Assembly (NCBI GenBank): GCA_910587035.1
Contig: CAJUMQ010000016.1
Coordinates: 1 to 52,987 of the forward strand
Origin: an uncultured Desulfovibrio sp.
GTDB lineage: Bacteria > Desulfobacterota > Desulfovibrionia > Desulfovibrionales > Desulfovibrionaceae
DNA: 52,987 nt
Direction of reading: 5' to 3'
The position numbers and the translations under genes were made by a program. Position 1 is the first letter of the stretch. Each line of letters starts with the position of its first letter. A model generated the notes under the pieces. That model was not told the origin of the DNA. It saw only the letters and a program-made list of their open reading frames with translations, and did not search any database. This document shows, piece after piece, positions 1 through 8,566 of this stretch.

Positions 1-1
1 G

Positions 2-3000
2 CTTTTACAGGACGAAACCTCGTCCGTTGACAATACCATAAATGGCGAGGCGGATAATGTCAATCTGACAATATTGAAGAATGGTCCAGCCAAAGCGGCC
101 CGTGGCGCTGTCACCAGACATGATGGGGAATATTTCATCAGGCTTTTCAAAAAGGCCGACATGTCCACCCTGATCCATGAAATGGGCCATGTGTATTTCC
201 TGGAGCTGGAGCGCATGATCAGCCAGGGCATTGCCGATGCCGCCATGATCGATGATTTCCAGAAACTGCGCAAATGGGTGGGGGCTGCCGATGGCGCAAG
301 GCTGACGGACAGCCAGCATGAACAGCTTGCAAGGGCCTGGGAGGCCTATCTCATGGAGGGCAACGCGCCGGCTCAGGAACTGGAGGGCGCATTTGCCAGA
401 TTCAGGCGCTGGCTTCTGCGCATTTACAGGCATGTGAAGTTTCTGAATGTTGAGCTCAATGATGAAGTGCGCTCTGTCTTTGACAGGATGCTGGCTACAG
501 AAGAAGAAATTGCCGAGGTCGCTGCGGAAAATGGCATAGTTGACCTGACCACTGGCGAACTCGATGCCATGGGTGTCTCAAGGGTGCAGCAGGAGCATAC
601 GCGCAAACTCATGTCCTCCATTCTGGAAGAGGCGGAAAACCGGCTGAGGAAGTCAAGAGACCAGGAGAGAAGATCCAGACTGGCCGATTATGCGCGCATT
701 GCCGCAAATGAGCTGGATGATGATCCGCTCTGGAAAGCTGTCGCAGATGCAAGGGAAACTCCCCTGGATGCAAGTCTGGTGGAGAACATTCTGGGAGCTG
801 AAGTTGCAGCAGACCTGTTAAACCGCCATCCGGGCACCCTTGACCAGAATGGGACCGATCCGGAAATATTTGCAGCCGAACATGGCTTTGCCAGCGCCCA
901 GGACATGCTTGGTCAAATGCTGGCGATGCCCCAGAGACGCAATGCCATCCGGTCCCGGGTGATAGAACTTAATGCGGAATACGACAGGCAGTTTGATGCC
1001 GCGGAATCACTTTTTGACACAGAGGCCTTGCGGGAACATGCCTCCCTTGTTGGCAGGCAATTGTCCAGGATAGGCAAACGCAAATACATCCAGCAGCGGG
1101 CGATAAACCGTGTAGCGCTCTCCGAGATGGAAAAAATGCCGCTGCGGGAGGCAATGGCAGCCCATATGTTCAGGGATAACGCAAAAAAAGCCCTGCGGCA
1201 GGAACGGCGGGCCATTGCCAGGAAAGACTGGAAAATAGCCCTAAATGCCAACTCAAAAGCCAGAATAAATATTGAAATGGCGCGCATAAGCCAGCAGCTG
1301 CGCAGGGATTCCGAGAATATGAAGCGCAGGGTATCGGCCTTTATGCGCTCAAAAAAAGCTCCCGGGCGCCCTAAATATTTTCTCAATATCCTTGCCGCCC
1401 AGCATGGAGTGCTGGAAATGAATTCCAGACTCAATGCCGCATATACCAGCGCTGACATATTGGAGTGGCAGGAGGAACTCAAGGCGGAGGGCTTTGAGCT
1501 GGCTCTTGATGAAAAAATTATGTCCTCAAATACTCCCTGGCGGGAAATGCCCATGGAGGAATTTTATGAGCTACTAAATGCCTTCAACCAGATCATTGTC
1601 ACAGAACGCAACCAGCGCAAACTTGTCACGGCAGAGGGCAAAAAGGATCTGGATAATGTATGCGAGGAAATTTCCCAAAGCGTTAAGGCTCATGGCCACA
1701 AACTGCCCCAAAGGACTGTTGAGCGGGAAAAACCATTAAAACGGCGCCTTAAAAATTTTCATGTCTCACATATGAAAATTGAGGAATTATGCCTGCAAAT
1801 GGATGGCGGCCGCCAGGGACCATGCTGGACATACATATACAAGCCCATAGCTGATGCCGAGAACAATCAGGCCATACGTCTGCGCGAGGCGCGGGATTAC
1901 CTTCGCAAAAAACTTTTTTCCATGTTTACGGCCAGAGAGTTGGCTCAAATGGGCAGGAAAAAGGAATTTGTGCAGGAAATAGGCGAAAGTCTCACCATGG
2001 AAAACCGGATCGGTCTTGCCCTGAATATGGGCAATGAAATTAATATCGAAAGAATAAGAAGCGGCCATGGCTGGAATGATGCGCAAATTGCGGCTGTATT
2101 GACGCCACTTGGCAGGCGTGAATGGAATTTTGTGCAGGCTGTCTGGGATTATTTTGAAACATTCAGGGATGAATCCTTTAAACTGCAGGAGGATGTGACA
2201 GGCTGCAGGCCAGTTGCGGTGCAGCCCCAGCCTTTTGCAGTCACATTGAAAGATGGTTCAAAAATATCCTTGCGCGGCGGTTATTATCCCATTGTCTATA
2301 ACCCGGCTTTCAGCGAAAAGCAGTTTGAGCGGGATCAGAAGGCTCAGGATGAGGGACTGTTTGGGGGCCGCAATTATGGCGCGGCCATGACAAAACATGG
2401 TCATTTAAATGCGCGTTCCCAGGCCGGCCTGAAATCTCCGTTATTGTTGGAGCTGGCTGTCATTCCAGAGCATATATTCAACATAATACATGATCTGGCA
2501 TATCGCAGGGCTGTGATTGATGTCGCCCACGTGGTAAGGAACAAAAAAATACAGACAGCCATTGGCCAATGGGTGGGGACTGATGAATATAGGGAACTAA
2601 TGCCCTGGCTGCAGGATGTGGCAAACGGACAGCAGGAGCCCATGGGCGCCATTCAGAGAATGTCCCGCTGGGCCAGGGCCTCATCCACCATCATGCAGAT
2701 GGGATTTAAAATAACAACCATGCTCAGCCAGCCGCTGGGAATCACTCAGACAATCGATGTGCTGGGCCTGAAATGGACAGCAAGAGGGCTTGCTGTCGTA
2801 TATGGCGATGTTCGCAATATTCGCAAACTCTATGCCCAAACCTGCCAGCTGTCGCCAATGATGGCCACGCGCCTTGAAAATTATGACAGGGACATTCGGG
2901 ATATGGCAGCCAGCCTGCAAAAAAGCACTCTCTTTGGCTGGGTGGATGTCGTACGCAAAAAGGCATTCCTGCCCATGGGCTATTTCCAGATGGGAGTTGA

Positions 3001-3712
3001 TCTTCCTACCTGGTGGGGAGCATATGAAAAAGGCATGTCGGAAAATCATGGCGATGAGTCAGCCGCCATCCAGTATGCTGACAGCATAGTGAGACAGACC
3101 CAGGGCAGCGGCCAGACCAAGGATCTGGCAAGGATACAGAGGGGCAATGAAGTATCGCGCCTGTGGACCATGTTTTATAGCTACTTCAATGTGCTTTACA
3201 ACCTTGGCTCAAGGCATATACGCGCATTGCGGGCGGATCATTCTCCAGGCGGGATATTCAGGGCGGCCAATGCCGCGCTGTGGCTCTGGTTTTTTCCGGC
3301 TCTTCTCAGTGAGCTTGTGGCATTCCGCGGCCCCGGGGAGGATGAGGAATGGTATAAATGGGCATCACGGCTGCTGCTTGCCTATCCCTTCCAGGCCGTT
3401 GTTGGCGCCAGGGATATAATAAACAGCATTGCCAGCGGCTATGGCTACGATATGTCACCGGCAGCCGCAGCGCCGGAAAGCATGGTCCGGGCTTTTAAAT
3501 CAATCCAGAAAATCCTTGAGGCACAGGATGCCGGCTCGGTGGTCAAACCCCTTGCGGAGGCGACAGGCTATGCCCTGGGTCTGCCGCTCAAACAGCCGAT
3601 AATAACCGTGGGCTACATGTGGGAATATGTCACAGACCCGGCAAGCGAGTTCCATGTGCGCGATCTCTTCTTTGTGAAGCCAAAGGAAAGACGCAACCAG
3701 TCGGGGAAATAA
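2..3712 (+). CDS. Phage-type large polyvalent protein with HEMGH zincin motif (5' end outside window)
   Basis: The reading frame is open from base 2, with no stop before the first possible internal start (TTG at 74), so the protein begins upstream of the window; at least 1236 residues are seen. About 35 residues after that TTG is the motif LIHEMGHVYF, a HExxH zinc-peptidase signature. The middle is long, charged and probably coiled coil, rich in Arg, Lys and Glu. Near the C-terminus is a hydrophobic stretch (LWLWFFPALLSELVAF) that could be a membrane segment. This layout resembles the very large multidomain proteins of prophages and integrative elements, which may be virion-carried or injected with the DNA; that role is inferred. 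The gene ends about 100 bases before a tRNA-derived attachment site, which supports its belonging to an integrated element. No integrase is seen, so it would lie at the other end. The exact family is not certain. Confidence 0.6.
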   Translation, partial: LLQDETSSVDNTINGEADNVNLTILKNGPAKAARGAVTRHDGEYFIRLFKKADMSTLIHEMGHVYFLELERMISQGIADAAMIDDFQKLRKWVGAADGARLTDSQHEQLARAWEAYLMEGNAPAQELEGAFARFRRWLLRIYRHVKFLNVELNDEVRSVFDRMLATEEEIAEVAAENGIVDLTTGELDAMGVSRVQQEHTRKLMSSILEEAENRLRKSRDQERRSRLADYARIAANELDDDPLWKAVADARETPLDASLVENILGAEVAADLLNRHPGTLDQNGTDPEIFAAEHGFASAQDMLGQMLAMPQRRNAIRSRVIELNAEYDRQFDAAESLFDTEALREHASLVGRQLSRIGKRKYIQQRAINRVALSEMEKMPLREAMAAHMFRDNAKKALRQERRAIARKDWKIALNANSKARINIEMARISQQLRRDSENMKRRVSAFMRSKKAPGRPKYFLNILAAQHGVLEMNSRLNAAYTSADILEWQEELKAEGFELALDEKIMSSNTPWREMPMEEFYELLNAFNQIIVTERNQRKLVTAEGKKDLDNVCEEISQSVKAHGHKLPQRTVEREKPLKRRLKNFHVSHMKIEELCLQMDGGRQGPCWTYIYKPIADAENNQAIRLREARDYLRKKLFSMFTARELAQMGRKKEFVQEIGESLTMENRIGLALNMGNEINIERIRSGHGWNDAQIAAVLTPLGRREWNFVQAVWDYFETFRDESFKLQEDVTGCRPVAVQPQPFAVTLKDGSKISLRGGYYPIVYNPAFSEKQFERDQKAQDEGLFGGRNYGAAMTKHGHLNARSQAGLKSPLLLELAVIPEHIFNIIHDLAYRRAVIDVAHVVRNKKIQTAIGQWVGTDEYRELMPWLQDVANGQQEPMGAIQRMSRWARASSTIMQMGFKITTMLSQPLGITQTIDVLGLKWTARGLAVVYGDVRNIRKLYAQTCQLSPMMATRLENYDRDIRDMAASLQKSTLFGWVDVVRKKAFLPMGYFQMGVDLPTWWGAYEKGMSENHGDESAAIQYADSIVRQTQGSGQTKDLARIQRGNEVSRLWTMFYSYFNVLYNLGSRHIRALRADHSPGGIFRAANAALWLWFFPALLSELVAFRGPGEDEEWYKWASRLLLAYPFQAVVGARDIINSIASGYGYDMSPAAAAPESMVRAFKSIQKILEAQDAGSVVKPLAEATGYALGLPLKQPIITVGYMWEYVTDPASEFHVRDLFFVKPKERRNQSGK

Positions 3713-3816
3713 TCAGCCTAAAAAGGATGATTAAAAATTCGTGAATAATTGTCTGTATCACTTGGCAATGGTGATACAGATAATCATAACTATTTGATAT
3801 TATATAATAATAAATA

Positions 3817-3864
3817 GGGCTCATAACCCGAAGGCCCAAGGTTCAAATCCTTGCCCCGCAACCA
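3817..3864 (+). other. Probable att site: 3' half of initiator tRNA-fMet
   Basis: These bases read as the anticodon loop CTCATAA with the three G-C pairs typical of initiator tRNA, then the variable region, the T arm (GGTTCAAATCC) and the acceptor end CCCCGCA followed by ACCA. It matches the 3' half of bacterial tRNA-fMet. The 5' half is absent: the preceding bases are AT-rich, with no D arm or acceptor strand, so this is not a working tRNA. A 3' tRNA half directly after a phage-like gene is the usual product of integration into a tRNA gene, where the intact copy is kept at the other junction. Confidence 0.8.
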
Positions 3865-3872
3865 GAAATTTC

Positions 3873-3902
3873 AAGGGGTTACGTGAAAGCGTAACCCTTT
3901 TT
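3873..3902 (+). terminator. Rho-independent terminator after the tRNA-fMet remnant
   Basis: An 8-bp stem (GGGTTACG at 3876-3883 with CGTAACCC at 3890-3897, loop TGAAAG) is extended by A-T pairs and followed by a T run. It is probably the original terminator of the tRNA gene, carried with the 3' half. Confidence 0.75.
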
Positions 3903-3957
3903 CATTTAATTGCATCATATGTCCCCCTGAAAATAGACACATGCGCCAGGTCGCTAG

Positions 3958-4186
3958 TGTCGCGTCAAGCGACAATAGTCGCAAACCCGATCAGGGATTG
4001 CGCGCCGCCAGCGGCGGCGTGGGCAAAGCAAAAACCACGTTTTTTGCTTTGCGATCTTCATGTTTTTACGATAGTAAAAACATGACATCTCACTAGAGCA
4101 GACGGTTCTGCCTACAGCGAGCAGGGCAAAACACGGTTTTGCTGTGAGGCGCCTGGCCGTATGGTTGAAATTGGGGCAATTTCAAC
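3958..4186. repeat. Array of seven consecutive hairpins
   Basis: The stems follow one another: 3958-3974, 4001-4021 (GC-rich, 3-nt loop), 4023-4052 (12 bp, loop CCACGT), 4059-4084 (11 bp), 4098-4111 (5 bp), 4126-4142 (7 bp, loop ACG) and 4164-4186 (9 bp, loop GGGGC). There is no ORF of note. The stems differ in sequence, so this is not a CRISPR array. Several have an A-tract arm, a T-tract arm and a short loop containing ACG, like the hairpin at 22606-22628. Function is unknown. The rest of the gap, 4187-4374, shows nothing I can name. Confidence 0.7.
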
Positions 4187-4374
4187 TGATACACGCCATG
4201 CCCCCTGTCTTTCTGACGCCTCCAATCTCCATTTCTGTCCTTCAGCTATCCGGGGCGCTGGCGCTCAAAGCTCTCATAACCTCCGGGGATGGCCAGACTA
4301 GGGGCCAGACAGGCTTGCATTGAGGCAGTCCCGTATTACCGGACGTCATTTCCATGTGGGAGCTGCATCCCAAA

Positions 4375-4409
4375 ACAAAAAGGCGATTGCATTCGTCATG
4401 CAACCGCCT
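4375..4409 (-). terminator. Terminator of tRNA-Thr
   Basis: Two 12-base arms (4381-4392 and 4398-4409), pairing with one mismatch around the loop TCGTC, are followed on the minus strand by a T run. It lies 8 bases beyond the CCA end of the tRNA-Thr gene. Confidence 0.75.
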
Positions 4410-4417
4410 GAAAAATC

Positions 4418-4493
4418 TGGAGCCCTCGACCAGGATTGAACTGGTGACCTCATCCTTACCAAGGATGCACTCTACCGACTGAGCTACGGGGGC
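4418..4493 (-). tRNA. tRNA-Thr(GGT)
   Basis: On the minus strand the 76 bases form a full cloverleaf: acceptor GCCCCCG pairing with CGAGGGC (one mismatch), D arm with AGCTCAGTCGGTAGAG, anticodon stem CATCC/GGATG around TTGGTAA (anticodon GGT), T arm ACCAGTTCAATCCTGGT, and an encoded CCA. A terminator follows. Confidence 0.93.
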
Positions 4494-4565
4494 AACAGGG
4501 AATTGATATCCTAAAACGTGGCGCCAGTCAACCAAATTTCCCCATTTATGGCGACTGGTGGCAAA

Positions 4566-5372
4566 TTAAATTTCCAAAGCCAGCCCAACTGGGCAGTGGT
4601 CGGAGCCATAAACTTCGGAATCTATCCAGGCATCGCGCACACTGGCGCCCAAATCGGCAGACACAAAGAAATAATCCAGACGCCAGCCGACATTTTTGGG
4701 GCGTGAGCGATTCTTGTATGACCACCAGGTGTATTTTTCCGGAATATCACCATGAACATGGCGAAAAGTATCCACAAAACCAGCCTCAAGCAGCCTGTCC
4801 ATCCAGGCTCTTTCCTCAGGCAGAAAACCTGTGTTTTTGAGATTGTCTCCAGGACGGGAAAGATCGATGGGCGCATGGGCAATGTTGAAATCACCGCAAA
4901 TGACCACTGGTTTGGTCTGTTTGCAGGCGCAGGCCAGCTTTAAAAACTCTTCAAGAAAGCCCATTTTATAGGCCAGTCTTTTGAAGCGGCCTGTGTGGCG
5001 ACCATTTTCATCCAGCTCCTCGGCGCCTCCATTGGGAAAATAGCCATTAAAAAAGTGAAAATCCGGGTACTCCAGATGCAGGAGCCGGCCCTCGCCCTGA
5101 TACCTGGGTTCGGGCAGCTCAGGCGTGACATTTAATGGATCCAGCCGGCTGAAAACAGAAACACCGGAATAGCCTTTTTTGACAGTGCTGGAGTCCCAGT
5201 AGCTGTTCCAGCCAGGCGGGGAGGCCACTTCCTGTGGGAGCTGTTCAGGCATGGCCTTTGTCTCCTGCAGGGCCACAATTTGCGCGCCGCAGTCGTCAAA
5301 CCAGCTCCAGTCCGGTTTTTTCACAACAGCGCGCAGGCCGTTCACGTTCCAGGAAACCAGCTTTACAAGCAT
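4566..5372 (-). CDS. xthA: Exodeoxyribonuclease III
   Basis: The 268-residue protein has the motifs of the exonuclease III/AP endonuclease family in order: SWNVNGLRA at the N-terminus, LQETK (metal-binding Glu), GYSGVSVFSR, YFPNGG, CGDFNIAHAPID, GWRLDYF, and the C-terminal SDHCPVGL with the catalytic Asp-His pair. The family cuts DNA 5' of abasic sites and degrades duplex DNA from 3' ends during base-excision repair in the cytoplasm. Length is typical and the gene is complete. It is the last of a minus-strand run that includes the NifX-like gene 28 bases upstream. Nothing is missing from the active site. Confidence 0.95.
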   Translation of the reverse strand: MLVKLVSWNVNGLRAVVKKPDWSWFDDCGAQIVALQETKAMPEQLPQEVASPPGWNSYWDSSTVKKGYSGVSVFSRLDPLNVTPELPEPRYQGEGRLLHLEYPDFHFFNGYFPNGGAEELDENGRHTGRFKRLAYKMGFLEEFLKLACACKQTKPVVICGDFNIAHAPIDLSRPGDNLKNTGFLPEERAWMDRLLEAGFVDTFRHVHGDIPEKYTWWSYKNRSRPKNVGWRLDYFFVSADLGASVRDAWIDSEVYGSDHCPVGLALEI

Positions 5373-5400
5373 GTGCCCTCTCCCACCTTCCGGGGTCTAT

Positions 5401-5799
5401 TTATGCATGGTGATGATGGCCACAATTTCCCTTGCAAAGCTGCTCATGGCCAAAAACGGGCAGCTTGCCGGCTGCGGCAGCTTCAAGAGCGTCCTTGACC
5501 GTGGGCATACCGGTTGCATAGTACACCTGAATGCCAGCCTCGTTCATGGCCGCAAGAGGGCGCATGCCCATGCCGCCGGCAATGAGGGCATTGACGCCTG
5601 CCGCCGCAAGCTCCTGCACAGGCTGGACGCAGCCGCCATGCTCATGGCCCTTGTTGGGAACTACATGCACATCGCTGATGGCGCCTTCGGCAATTTTTGC
5701 TACCGTATAGGCCGCGCAATGGCCAAAATGGTCGCTGGGTTTGGCATCAAGGCCGCCTGGAGCTTCGGAGGGGACTGCTACGATCATTGTATTTTCCAT
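5401..5799 (-). CDS. NifX/NifB-type iron-molybdenum cofactor-binding protein
   Basis: This 132-residue protein starts at the ATG at 5799, which has a strong AAGGAG sequence 7 bases upstream; the longer frame upstream is not needed. It contains the dinitrogenase iron-molybdenum cofactor domain: an N-terminal strand (MIVAVPSE), the motif SDHFGHCAAY, and the later glycine-rich stretch NALIAGGMGMRPL. The tail ends in CKGNCGHHHHA, a Cys- and His-rich end that may bind metal. Many anaerobes carry such small proteins without nitrogenase, and their exact role is often unknown; metal or Fe-S cluster handling is a reasonable guess. No nif genes are nearby. Confidence 0.85.
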   Translation of the reverse strand: MENTMIVAVPSEAPGGLDAKPSDHFGHCAAYTVAKIAEGAISDVHVVPNKGHEHGGCVQPVQELAAAGVNALIAGGMGMRPLAAMNEAGIQVYYATGMPTVKDALEAAAAGKLPVFGHEQLCKGNCGHHHHA

Positions 5800-5852
5800 A
5801 TTAAGATCTCCTTTTGTTTCCGCTCTTGCAATTAAGAACTTTGCCGTCAATG

Positions 5853-6662
5853 TCAATGCGGCAGGGAGCCGGCATCTTTCCGGGCCTGTGCCGGGCGTAC
5901 AGGGCGAAGCAGCAGCCACAGGCCAATGGCAACCAGAGGCAGGCAGAGAAGCTGGCCCATGGTGAGCCAGCCAAAGGCCAGATAGCCAATGTGGGCATCG
6001 GGCAGGCGCACAAATTCCACCAGAATGCGGCAAAGACCGTAACCAAGGGCAAAAAAACCGGAAACACGCCCAGGATCGCGGGTTTTTGAGGAATAGATCC
6101 AGAGGGCGACAAAAAGCAGCAGACCCTCCAGGAGCGCTTCATAGAGCTGGCTGGGGTGGCGCGCTATGGGGCCGCCACCCTTGAAAATCATCGCCCAGGG
6201 TAGTTCGCTGGGTTTGCCCCATAGCTCGCCATTTATGAAATTGCCAATTCTGCCCCAAAAAATTGCCTGCGGCACCAGGGGGGCCACAAAGTCCGAAATG
6301 GCCAGAAAGGATTTGTGACGTGTGCGGGCAAAATACCAGAAGGCGGCCAGCGCCCCGAGAAATCCGCCATGAAAGGACATGCCGCCATGCCAGATGCGCA
6401 GTATTTCCAGCGGATGTTGCAGATAGACGGCAAAATCGTAAAAAAGCACATAACCCAGGCGACCGCCGATGATCACACCCAGCATAACAAAGGTGAGCAG
6501 GTCATCCACCTCTGTGGCCGTCCAGCCGGAGTCGGGGCGGCTGGCTCGCCAGCGGCCCAGAAGCCAGCCAATGGCGAAGCCTGCAAGGTACATGAGGCCA
6601 TACCAGTGCACCTCAACGGAGCCAATTCTGAAGGCCGCCGGATCTATATTATGAACATACAT
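5853..6662 (-). CDS. lgt: Prolipoprotein diacylglyceryl transferase
   Basis: The 269-residue inner-membrane enzyme moves a diacylglyceryl group from phosphatidylglycerol to the lipobox cysteine of prolipoproteins. It has about seven hydrophobic segments, the early motif WYGLMYLAGF, the family motif HGGMSFHGGFLG with its essential His, and the signature GRIGNFINGE. The start is set at 6662, since this ATG overlaps the stop of the upstream gene by one base (TGATG), the arrangement of translational coupling; a longer start inside that gene is unlikely. A small lipoprotein, a likely substrate of this enzyme, is encoded two genes upstream at 7794-8099. Confidence 0.95.
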   Translation of the reverse strand: MYVHNIDPAAFRIGSVEVHWYGLMYLAGFAIGWLLGRWRASRPDSGWTATEVDDLLTFVMLGVIIGGRLGYVLFYDFAVYLQHPLEILRIWHGGMSFHGGFLGALAAFWYFARTRHKSFLAISDFVAPLVPQAIFWGRIGNFINGELWGKPSELPWAMIFKGGGPIARHPSQLYEALLEGLLLFVALWIYSSKTRDPGRVSGFFALGYGLCRILVEFVRLPDAHIGYLAFGWLTMGQLLCLPLVAIGLWLLLRPVRPAQARKDAGSLPH

Positions 6663-7783
6663 CAGTTCAGATCCAGGCCCACCAGCCATTGCCACAAATC
6701 GGGCTTTCCGGCAGGGCGGGGCATATGCCAGCTGGAATCGCGGCCGCTATCCGAAAAGCGCAGGCGAACCCGGCCAATGGCCATATTCCCAGAGGTTCCC
6801 TCTGTATCTGGCTGCGGCAGCAGCTCGGCCATCAGCTGAAAGGGTATGTCGGCATCGGGGCGCATGGCAAGCAGTTTGCGCACAAATTCAAGTCCGCTGC
6901 CAAAACGCAAATCATGGAACATCAGCAGGGTGGCGTTGGCAGGAAAATCTTCGGGATTATGCTGCGGATCAAGTTTTTTCTCCACAGGTAACACAGCAAA
7001 CTGGAAGAAGGCTTCACAATCCACAGATTTTTGCGAAAGACTCCGCACCAGGCCTGCAGGGGCGGCTGGGAAGACAGTTTCCGGCTCCCGCGGCTGCCCC
7101 AGGGCATTGAGGCTTTGCTCCCGCACGCTCAAACCATTGACTCCATCCTCCTCAAAGATGACACGCCAGAAAAATGGCGCAAAGGCGTCAGGGAGCACAT
7201 GCAGGCGTGAGACCTTGCGGTTTTCTGCGGCGAATCTTGCCTCGCACTGGGAGGTATGCCAGGCATTTGCCGCAATGCCAAGGGCGGGATAAAAAAAGGT
7301 CCAGGCCAGGGTGAGCAGGATGAGGGCGCGTTTTGCGCGCCAGCGCCATATGGCCCAGAGAAGGGGCACTGTCACTAGGAGATCAATGATAAAGATGCTG
7401 TTCAGGCGCACGCGGTAATGGGAAAAGGGCACAAAGATCATGGTGCCGTAGGTAGTAACCACATCCAGCCAGATATGCAGAAGAATCATTGCGCAGCAAA
7501 ACAGCCAGACAGTGCGAAAACGCCAGCGCTGTTCCGTGGTTTTTCGCCACAGGGGCCAGCAGATCAGGGCCAGGATCATGGCAAAAAAGGGCATAAAGGC
7601 CAGGGAGTGGGTTATGCCACGATGCAGAAGCAGGAATTGCAGCGGCGTGTGGATAAAGACAAGGTCAATATCCGGAGCGGCGCAGGCAATGGCCGCCAGG
7701 GGAGCGGCCCAGGCTGTGGCCGGGCGGTTGCCAAGGGCCAGCATGGCCACGGCGCCGCTTGCGGCATGGGTAACTGGATCCAT
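6662..7783 (-). CDS. YdjM-like membrane-bound metal-dependent hydrolase
   Basis: The 373-residue protein starts MDPVTHAASGAV and has the motifs of the YdjM/DUF457 family: a first His near residue 6, APDIDLVF, HRGITHS near residue 55, and HIWLDVVTTYGT near residue 107. The conserved His and Asp residues are thought to bind a metal. Four or five hydrophobic segments lie in the first 190 residues. The last 180 residues form a soluble, probably periplasmic part with no motif I recognise. The family is called hydrolase by homology, but substrates are mostly unknown; some members are SOS-induced. No LexA-like site was found here. It is coupled to lgt by a one-base overlap. Confidence 0.8.
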   Translation of the reverse strand: MDPVTHAASGAVAMLALGNRPATAWAAPLAAIACAAPDIDLVFIHTPLQFLLLHRGITHSLAFMPFFAMILALICWPLWRKTTEQRWRFRTVWLFCCAMILLHIWLDVVTTYGTMIFVPFSHYRVRLNSIFIIDLLVTVPLLWAIWRWRAKRALILLTLAWTFFYPALGIAANAWHTSQCEARFAAENRKVSRLHVLPDAFAPFFWRVIFEEDGVNGLSVREQSLNALGQPREPETVFPAAPAGLVRSLSQKSVDCEAFFQFAVLPVEKKLDPQHNPEDFPANATLLMFHDLRFGSGLEFVRKLLAMRPDADIPFQLMAELLPQPDTEGTSGNMAIGRVRLRFSDSGRDSSWHMPRPAGKPDLWQWLVGLDLN

Positions 7784-7793
7784 AGAAGATCGC

Positions 7794-8099
7794 CTATTGC
7801 CGGAACGGGCTTTTTTGTTTGGGGATCGCCCTGTAGGCCGGGTCTTCTGGAGAGACGGCTTTGGAACGGAGCAGGCTGTCGCGCATATTATGGAAGGAAG
7901 CCGCCGTCTCTGGCCTGTTGAAATTGTAGAGCATATGCTCAGTGCGGCTGGCTCCTGTCATGGGCAGGCGCATCTGGTCGGAGGCGATGGCGTCACGGCT
8001 GGATGAGGCGAGATCGGAGGACATGCCCTGGCCCACTTCGCGGGGGCCGCAGGCGCCAAGCAAAAGGCAGATGAAAAACAGGGCGGCAAATTTTTCCAT
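7794..8099 (-). CDS. Small putative lipoprotein
   Basis: The 101-residue product begins with a short signal peptide ending in the lipobox LLGAC (Cys at about 17), followed by GPREVGQG. Lgt, encoded two genes downstream, would modify it. The mature part of about 85 residues is polar and shows no family I recognise. It lies 10 bases upstream of the YdjM-like gene on the same strand, so the genes from here to xth may be co-transcribed. The residue after the Cys is Gly, not Asp, which favours sorting to the outer membrane under the usual Lol rule. Function is unknown. Confidence 0.7.
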   Translation of the reverse strand: MEKFAALFFICLLLGACGPREVGQGMSSDLASSSRDAIASDQMRLPMTGASRTEHMLYNFNRPETAASFHNMRDSLLRSKAVSPEDPAYRAIPKQKSPFRQ

Positions 8100-8318
8100 A
8101 CGTCATTATATATGGGGGGGGCAAAAGGCGCAAGGAGGGTAGCGCTGGTTTATGTCGGGATTCTGGCGGTTTGGGCACGGGGAAGATCGCGCGTCCAAAA
8201 ATGCCAGGGTTGCAATTTTTGCCGCAGCCAACGAAAAAAGCAGTAAAAACAGGCAAAAAATTCCCAATGACTGTAATGGTTCAGGAGCTGGCGCATTTGC
8301 TGGCAATGCAAAGATTGT

Positions 8319-8336
8319 TTGGCACGTTTAGTGCAT
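8319..8336 (+). promoter_or_regulatory. Sigma-54 promoter of flagellin gene 1
   Basis: TTGGCACGTTTAGTGCAT holds the invariant GG and GC separated by exactly 10 bases, the -24/-12 pattern of RpoN promoters. The same element occurs before the second flagellin with one base changed between the two boxes. The leader to the start codon is about 220 bases and has no ORF. From 8100 to 8318 there is no supported gene; enhancer sites for an NtrC-type activator could lie there, but I cannot identify them. Confidence 0.8.
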
Positions 8337-8547
8337 AATAGGCAGTGCAGGTTGAAAGCAGGCAGTAAATGCCTCCCGCTCCACGAAGCGGAAGAACTGG
8401 AAACCTTTTGTCAGGGGATTTCGGCCACAAAGACCTGGCATTGTGCCAGGGGCCGGAAAAAAAGGAACACTTTCCCGCCATGCGGGACCAACGGCGTAAT
8501 GTTCGCAGGGAAGCGAACCAGCAAAGTGCGACGCCGGGCAGACAAGC

Positions 8548-8565
8548 ACATTCATGGAGGAATGT
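8548..8565 (+). promoter_or_regulatory. Hairpin enclosing the ribosome-binding site of flagellin 1 (CsrA-like site)
   Basis: ACATTC and GAATGT pair perfectly around the loop ATGGAG, so the GGAGG ribosome-binding site is partly in the loop and partly in the stem; the start codon follows one base later. A GGA in a hexaloop over the ribosome-binding site is the classic form of a CsrA target. The same hairpin precedes flagellin 2. Confidence 0.55.
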
Positions 8566-8566
8566 C

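Noticed and set aside
3817..3864. A functional tRNA-Met gene
   Set aside because: Only the 3' half exists; the upstream bases cannot form a D arm or acceptor stem.
3958..4186. CRISPR array
   Set aside because: The stems have different sequences and there are no regularly spaced identical repeats or cas genes.
5800..6033. N-terminal extension of the NifX-like protein
   Set aside because: The extension overlaps lgt, and a strong ribosome-binding site supports the start at 5799.
8106..8306. Small hydrophobic peptide on the minus strand before flagellin 1
   Set aside because: It would need a TTG start, has no ribosome-binding site, and lies in the promoter region of flagellin 1.
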